This document shows, one piece after another, positions 25,544 to 27,353 of a stretch of DNA of 27,353 nucleotides (within the stretch, counting starts at the first letter, position 1; every line of letters begins with the position of its first letter). A program made the position numbers and the translations under genes. Origin of the DNA: Gemmatimonadales bacterium UBA2989 (lineage in GTDB: Bacteria; Gemmatimonadota; Gemmatimonadetes; Longimicrobiales; Gaopeijiaceae); NCBI GenBank assembly GCA_002346625.1, contig DEAF01000011.1, positions 1 through 27,353 of the forward strand. The letters are read 5' to 3'. The notes under the pieces are model-generated. The model had not been told where the DNA came from, made no database searches, and saw nothing but the letters and a program-made list of their open reading frames with translations.

Positions 25544-27353
25544 TCAGGAAATTGGCTCCTTCTGAGCAGACCCATAAAAGATCCCATTGAAGAGAAGTGG
25601 AAATGCCGCATGGGATTGGGAACGGAATGTAATCTTAGGAGAAAAAAGGAACAATTTTCCATTTCCGAATGAAGCTTCGATCAAGGCCGTACCTTCACGC
25701 ATATATTCCTGACCCCAAGCCCATCCGCTCCTCAAGGGAAAATCATTATCGAACCAACCAATGCGCTTAATCTCTTTCCTGTCCCAACCCGGCTTGAGAG
25801 AAAAAATAGGACTATGGCTAATAATAACATCCAGGCGTTCTCCGAGTCCGTGCGTCAATGGAGTAATATGTTCTAGTTTTAGTGAGTGAATAGATCCAGG
25901 TGTATAGTACTGTTCTTTACTCAATGATTCCCCATTATCAATCAGGTGGTCACTAATAGGTAGATCCGCATAGTAGGCTAGTACCGAGGAACTGCCGATC
26001 GCTATAACAGAACCTCCTGAACGCGCAAACTCCAGGATCTTAGGAACAGTCTCATTAGCGGTAACCAATCCTAACCGATCCCTAAATTGTTCGGGAATAG
26101 AAGCGGGATTCAAGATACGACTACCACGACCTCTGTCATCTCCTGATCCATTACTAGGGCTTGGAATCGCACCGTCTTCGAAGAGAAGCACGTCAAACCG
26201 TTCTCTCAGATTTCCTTTTGTTATATCCGACGGATAAACAACTTCAAAATCGAACTCAAAATCTTCTAGTATCATGCGAGTCCATCCTGATGCCATAGAA
26301 CCTCCGTAGCGATCCCAGAGTCCAATCCTAGGGCGAAGCAATTTAAGCATTTCACCTGTGGGCCTACCAACCGCATGAAAATCGACTCCCGTTTCAGTGG
26401 CCAGGGTCCTTATGGTATCATCACTGACCTGATTTTTAGAAACATAGAAGTCTCCCTCTTTAAAACCCACTGAACCAGAAGATCCCAAGAGCCAGTACAC
26501 GTCACTACCTTGAACAAGCAGCCGGTTTATTACTAGGAAAGAGTTGTTATTGCGATGATCGAAAACGTACCCTGATGCTGAAGCAGATGTCATCACCTCC
26601 CCCATTGGAATCTCGGCAAGTCCATCAACAACCTCAAAAGGCCCACTAAAACCATCGAGAACACGGTCAAATTGTATTCCCATCTGATAGGCCAGTGTCC
26701 ATCCGGCGTTATCATACGGAGGCATCGGTGGCCCACCTGGATAAGCAAAATCATTGGGATGCTGTTGAGGTTCAAACATATCTAACACGTGTGGCCGGAA
26801 AGCTTGATCTGTTTTAATCACATAAGATCCTTTTTTCCAGTGCTTTCCAGATACAGAAAAATCCTCTGTAGCCCGATAAACATCTATTCCATTTTTTAAC
26901 AATGTGTTCACGAACTTCGTGGCAGTAACAAAATCTGGTTGGTCCGAGGGTATAATAAATCCTCGAGAATCTCTTCCATCTTGAGGATGAAGCATTCTCT
27001 TAAAATCTTGCAACGATCCAGCTTGTGAGTAGCCGCCCAAATTATCTGCTGCATTTTCTATCTTAAAAGGCATAATAGTCCAATGGTCCCGACTACCTCG
27101 CTCTATTGAATTAGCTCCCATTCGCCAAATATTGTACAGAAGCTGGTCGCTGTTCCTGGAAGCATATTCGAGGACTGCCCAATTAGCCGTTTGCGAATAT
27201 TCAATTGATTGGCGAAAATGCCAGACGCCGGGTTCTACAGGCAATGGAAGATCACCACTAAAGAGTTGACGCTCTGGCCTGAATGGGATTTCCATTGGAG
27301 TCGGATTACCTATGGTCTCTGTTAGGAGACCTATCATGTTCTTAAAGTAGGGC
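25544..27353 (-). CDS. M14-family zinc carboxypeptidase, C-terminal part (5' end beyond the window)
   Basis: The frame is open to the right edge, so the ATG at 27337 is not the true start; about 602 residues are visible. The first residues, GLLTETIGNPTP, look like the end of the M14 catalytic domain, with the Glu of TET as the likely catalytic residue. The Zn-binding H-x-x-E...H lies outside. FRQSIEYSQTANWAVLEYAS and NSIERGSRDHWT are blocks I associate with long M14 proteins of Gemmatimonadota-like bacteria. Further on, IGLWDRYGGSMASGWTRMIL and DVLLFEDG (about 230 residues before the stop) suggest a GATase1-like Rossmann module. The gene precedes the multicopper oxidase by 43 bases. Confidence 0.82.
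   Translation of the reverse strand, partial: PYFKNMIGLLTETIGNPTPMEIPFRPERQLFSGDLPLPVEPGVWHFRQSIEYSQTANWAVLEYASRNSDQLLYNIWRMGANSIERGSRDHWTIMPFKIENAADNLGGYSQAGSLQDFKRMLHPQDGRDSRGFIIPSDQPDFVTATKFVNTLLKNGIDVYRATEDFSVSGKHWKKGSYVIKTDQAFRPHVLDMFEPQQHPNDFAYPGGPPMPPYDNAGWTLAYQMGIQFDRVLDGFSGPFEVVDGLAEIPMGEVMTSASASGYVFDHRNNNSFLVINRLLVQGSDVYWLLGSSGSVGFKEGDFYVSKNQVSDDTIRTLATETGVDFHAVGRPTGEMLKLLRPRIGLWDRYGGSMASGWTRMILEDFEFDFEVVYPSDITKGNLRERFDVLLFEDGAIPSPSNGSGDDRGRGSRILNPASIPEQFRDRLGLVTANETVPKILEFARSGGSVIAIGSSSVLAYYADLPISDHLIDNGESLSKEQYYTPGSIHSLKLEHITPLTHGLGERLDVIISHSPIFSLKPGWDRKEIKRIGWFDNDFPLRSGWAWGQEYMREGTALIEASFGNGKLFLFSPKITFRSQSHAAFPLLFNGIFYGSAQKEPIS

Noticed and set aside
27335..27337. ATG 27337 as the true start of the M14 gene
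   Set aside because: The frame is open to the window edge and the visible protein begins at the end of the catalytic domain.

Overview
The window looks like a piece of chromosome from a free-living Gram-negative (diderm, LPS-containing) bacterium. Lipid A and LPS genes (lpxH, lptE), an Mla-type lipid transporter and a large predicted outer-membrane beta-barrel protein support this. Several features are ones I associate with Gemmatimonadota and related FCB-type lineages: a peptidase-MA / beta-propeller / surface-antigen protein, a DUF5683 protein, a carboxypeptidase-regulatory-domain protein, an exported amidohydrolase and an M14 peptidase with a long C-terminal half. The base composition (mid-40s percent GC by eye) is low for cultured Gemmatimonadota, so the placement is tentative. 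No phage, insertion sequence or CRISPR array is visible.

Region 1 (1-9304, minus strand) is a tightly packed run of 13 genes. It starts with a complete group II-like Mrp cation/proton antiporter set: mrpE, mrpF, mrpG, an MbhD/MbhE-type fragment that replaces the C-terminus of MrpA, mrpB, mrpC, then three different MrpD/NuoL-type proton-channel subunits with a conserved-looking 95-residue membrane protein between the second and third. hemC (heme), rph (tRNA 3' processing) and the start of rdgB (nucleotide-pool cleaning) follow without a visible terminator. Most junctions overlap by 1-4 bases.

Region 2 (9375-14477) is an envelope and metabolic block. It holds an LptE-like lipoprotein and a LolA/LolB-like lipoprotein (minus), lpxH (plus, divergent), a DUF5683 membrane protein, a tiny Cys-rich zinc-ribbon protein, a tRNA for selenocysteine (anticodon UCA, long variable arm), ridA, and a fold-III PLP enzyme of the D-threonine aldolase / D-serine dehydratase family. 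The tRNA-Sec means the organism should use UGA as selenocysteine, although no gene in this window appears to need recoding.

Region 3 (14825-17953, plus) is one long exported protein that combines a zinc-peptidase-like domain, a TolB-like propeller and a C-terminal outer-membrane barrel. It is separated from the convergent genes by a strong bidirectional terminator.

Region 4 (18038-27353, minus) reads, in transcription order: M14 carboxypeptidase (5' end off the window), exported multicopper oxidase with an unusual N-terminal domain, exported amidohydrolase, carboxypeptidase-regulatory-domain protein, then mlaE, mlaF and mlaD for phospholipid traffic across the envelope. The first four look like peptide/organic-matter processing in the periplasm; the last three look like envelope maintenance.
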